Shown: positions 15,182-16,672 of the stretch, piece after piece
Position numbering within the stretch: position 1 is the first letter of the stretch
Layout of the letters: each line of letters starts with the position of its first letter
NCBI GenBank assembly: GCA_014728435.1
Contig: WJLP01000002.1
Location: 1 to 16,672 of the forward strand
DNA length: 16,672 bases
Direction: 5' to 3'
Source: Candidatus Uhrbacteria bacterium
Lineage (GTDB): Bacteria > Patescibacteriota > Patescibacteriia > 2-12-FULL-60-25
Notes under the pieces: generated by a model
The model's database searches: none
What the model saw: only the letters and a program-made list of their open reading frames with translations
Told to the model about the DNA's origin: nothing
Program-made: the position numbers and the translations under genes

Positions 15182-16495
15182 TTAGCCGGATTTAGCAATT
15201 CGGCCGCGGATGGCTTGGCGGGCCGCATTGCGCTCATCCCAAGGGATTTTTTTGCCGTTTTCAACACAGATTGCCTGTTCGGCGCCTTTACCGGTGAGCA
15301 AGACCAAATCTCCGCTTTGGGCGAGTTTTACAGCCTTCAAAACAGCCTCGCCGCGATCTTGAATGAGAAAAAGATCTTGATTTTCGACCTTGCCCGCTTG
15401 TTTGGCGCCATCTGCTACTTGGTTAATGATTGACATCGGATCATCATCGTATGGATCTTCGTTGGTGATGATGGCAATGTCCGCGTTTTGGCCGGCCATA
15501 CGGCCCAAGATTGGCCGCCTGGCCGCGTCACGGCCGCCGCCGCAAGAGCCGAGCACATGGATAATGCGCTTGGGGCCGAGTGCTTTTATGGTTTGATAGA
15601 CTTGCTTGAGCGAGGCGGGCTCGGGCGCGTAATCAACGATGACGGTAAAATCCTGACCTTCGTCGATAAGCTCAAAGCGCCCGGCAATACCGGTTATTTT
15701 TTCGAGTTGGCTTGCGGCGGCCGCAAGACTCAGACCGCAGGTTTTAGCCACAGCAAGCGCGGCTAAAGCGTTTATGACATTAACGCGCCCCAAGATTTTG
15801 AGATTAATTTGCGCGCCCGCAACCGTAAAGGATGTGCCGCTTGTAGATTCGGTGATATTTTGCGCACGTACTTCAGCCCCCTCCCCTTCTCCGTAAGTGA
15901 GGATATTGTCCAGTCGCGCGACTTTAAAATCTTGCCAGTGTTCGTCGTCATGATTTAAGACAGCGGCGCGCGGCGCGGATTTGGAGGCGAGATTTTTAGG
16001 CGGCAGTTTGGCGATATGATGAAATAATTGGATTTTAGCTTGTTTATAATTGGCAAAACCGCCGTGTGCCTCGATATGTTCGGGTGTGAGGTTGGTGAAA
16101 ACGCCGATGTCATAAGCAATGTTAGCGTGGCGATGTTGCATGATACCTTGGGAAGATGTTTCGATGACTGCGTACTTACAGCCGGCTGTAACCATTTGAC
16201 GAAGTAATTTTTGCAATTGAAAACGTCCCAACATGGTCATTTTGGTGTTATTGAGCCATTCTTTGTCCGCGACTTTGAAGATGGCGGTTGTGGTACAGCC
16301 GGTTTTGGAGCCATCGGCCTCAAGCGCTTTGGCAATCATGTAGGCCGTGCTGGTTTTGCCATTGGTGCCGGTTACGCCGATCACGATCATTTCGCGTGAT
16401 GGGTGTCCATAATAAACCGCGGCCAGATGCGATAAGATGTAATGATAAACGTCTTTCAGGCCCTGCGGTACCAGGTTTTTGAGTTGGTGAAACAT
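15182..16495 (-). CDS. murE: UDP-N-acetylmuramoyl-tripeptide synthetase (MurE-like Mur ligase)
   Basis: 437 aa. MurE uses ATP to add the third stem-peptide residue to UDP-MurNAc-L-Ala-D-Glu in the cytoplasm. Visible: P-loop GVTGTNGKT (40-48), ETSSQGIMQHR (112-122), VFTNLTPEHIEAHGG (132-146), K154 in AKIQLF as the likely carbamylated lysine, NVINALAALA (239-248), GRFE (272-275), DYAPEPASL (288-296), GSCGGGRDAARRP (316-328), and GKGAEQ (402-407). Only about 38 residues precede the P-loop, against roughly 100 in E. coli MurE, so the UDP-binding domain is nearly absent, as in other Patescibacteria. The DNPR motif that recognises diaminopimelate is replaced by EDPY (346-349) and GKGHE by GKGAE, so the added amino acid is not predictable. 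Monocistronic, with an extended -10 of its own. Confidence 0.92.
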   Translation of the reverse strand: MFHQLKNLVPQGLKDVYHYILSHLAAVYYGHPSREMIVIGVTGTNGKTSTAYMIAKALEADGSKTGCTTTAIFKVADKEWLNNTKMTMLGRFQLQKLLRQMVTAGCKYAVIETSSQGIMQHRHANIAYDIGVFTNLTPEHIEAHGGFANYKQAKIQLFHHIAKLPPKNLASKSAPRAAVLNHDDEHWQDFKVARLDNILTYGEGEGAEVRAQNITESTSGTSFTVAGAQINLKILGRVNVINALAALAVAKTCGLSLAAAASQLEKITGIAGRFELIDEGQDFTVIVDYAPEPASLKQVYQTIKALGPKRIIHVLGSCGGGRDAARRPILGRMAGQNADIAIITNEDPYDDDPMSIINQVADGAKQAGKVENQDLFLIQDRGEAVLKAVKLAQSGDLVLLTGKGAEQAICVENGKKIPWDERNAARQAIRGRIAKSG

Positions 16496-16504
16496 ACTAG
16501 CCTT

Positions 16505-16513
16505 AATTTAGCA
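16505..16513 (-). promoter_or_regulatory. Extended -10 promoter of murE
   Basis: The minus strand reads TGCTAAATT, an extended -10 ending 9 bases before the murE ATG, the same spacing as for the 8210 gene. No clear -35. Confidence 0.55.
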
Positions 16514-16560
16514 AAAATCCCATATTTTGCCTAATTTATAACGATTTTGATCCGTAACTA

Positions 16561-16589
16561 TTGACAAAAAGGCAAAATTGTGCTAATTT
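16561..16589 (+). promoter_or_regulatory. Sigma-70 type promoter of the gene at the right edge
   Basis: TTGACA (16561-16566), a 17-bp spacer, then TAATTT (16584-16589) preceded by TGC, i.e. both a consensus -35 and an extended -10. Predicted start near 16596 gives a leader of about 43 bases. It is divergent from the murE promoter. Confidence 0.8.
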
Positions 16590-16624
16590 TAGCTATCAAA
16601 ATTAAAAAGTTTGAAACAAACATC

Positions 16625-16631
16625 TAGGAGA
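16625..16631 (+). promoter_or_regulatory. Shine-Dalgarno site
   Basis: TAGGAGA ends 7 bases before the ATG at 16639. It rules out the closer ATG at 16632, which is only one base away. It is the only strong Shine-Dalgarno sequence before a gene in the window. Confidence 0.75.
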
Positions 16632-16638
16632 ATGCAAA

Positions 16639-16672
16639 ATGAAAGTCACGATGGTATTGATGGTTCTGGCGG
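16639..16672 (+). CDS. Start of an exported or membrane protein, 3' partial
   Basis: Only 11 residues are visible: MKVTMVLMVLA. One lysine followed by a hydrophobic run suggests a signal peptide or signal anchor. The strong promoter and ribosome site suggest a well-expressed gene. The product cannot be named from this fragment. Confidence 0.65.
   Translation, partial: MKVTMVLMVLA

Noticed and set aside
1..16672. UGA recoding as in Gracilibacteria/Absconditabacteria
   Set aside because: All genes are complete with ordinary stops, and ftsB ends in TGA exactly at the junction with the next gene.

Overview
The window looks like a chromosomal segment of a Candidate Phyla Radiation (Patescibacteria) bacterium, probably of the Parcubacteria side. 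The reasons are a MurE ligase with almost no N-terminal UDP-binding domain, a minimal cell-division and wall set (ftsE, ftsX, an FtsB/DivIC protein, RlpA), tightly packed genes joined by stop-N-ATG junctions, almost no Shine-Dalgarno sequences, and a giant modular surface protein with Asp-rich linkers of the kind found in these genomes. Every real gene closes with TAA, TAG or TGA and no UGA recoding is needed, so the standard bacterial code (table 11) fits. The phylum assignment is inference from gene content.

Left part (1-7869, + strand): one open frame, cut by the left edge, encodes at least 2622 residues of an extracellular multidomain protein. It carries a carbohydrate-binding-like domain, two myxococcal-type Cys-rich repeats, a LamG-like jellyroll, a small Cys-rich knot-like module, five cadherin/Big_9-like repeats, a carboxypeptidase-regulatory-like domain and a C-terminal thioredoxin fold that has lost its CxxC. 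Five Asp/Ala/Asn linkers separate modules. A strong terminator follows.

Middle (7870-9200): a tRNA-Gln on the minus strand with a near-consensus promoter and a terminator, then a small membrane-anchored protein gene on the plus strand that converges on the minus-strand block at a shared terminator.

Right part (8679-16495, almost all minus strand): read in the direction of transcription, murE; a PH-like membrane protein, ftsB and a SurA-N-like protein in one operon; then rlpA; then ftsE, ftsX and two unrecognised genes in one tightly coupled operon. tRNA-Thr sits on the plus strand between the SurA-like gene and rlpA. The theme is peptidoglycan synthesis and septal remodelling: MurE makes precursor, FtsB belongs to the divisome, FtsEX controls septal hydrolysis and RlpA acts on septal glycan. 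The two genes after ftsX are attractive unknowns. At the right edge a new plus-strand gene starts with a TTGACA promoter and a Shine-Dalgarno site.

Regulation: several single or first genes (8210, rlpA, murE, the PH gene) have an extended -10 element ending 9-11 bases before the ATG, which predicts leaderless or near-leaderless mRNAs.
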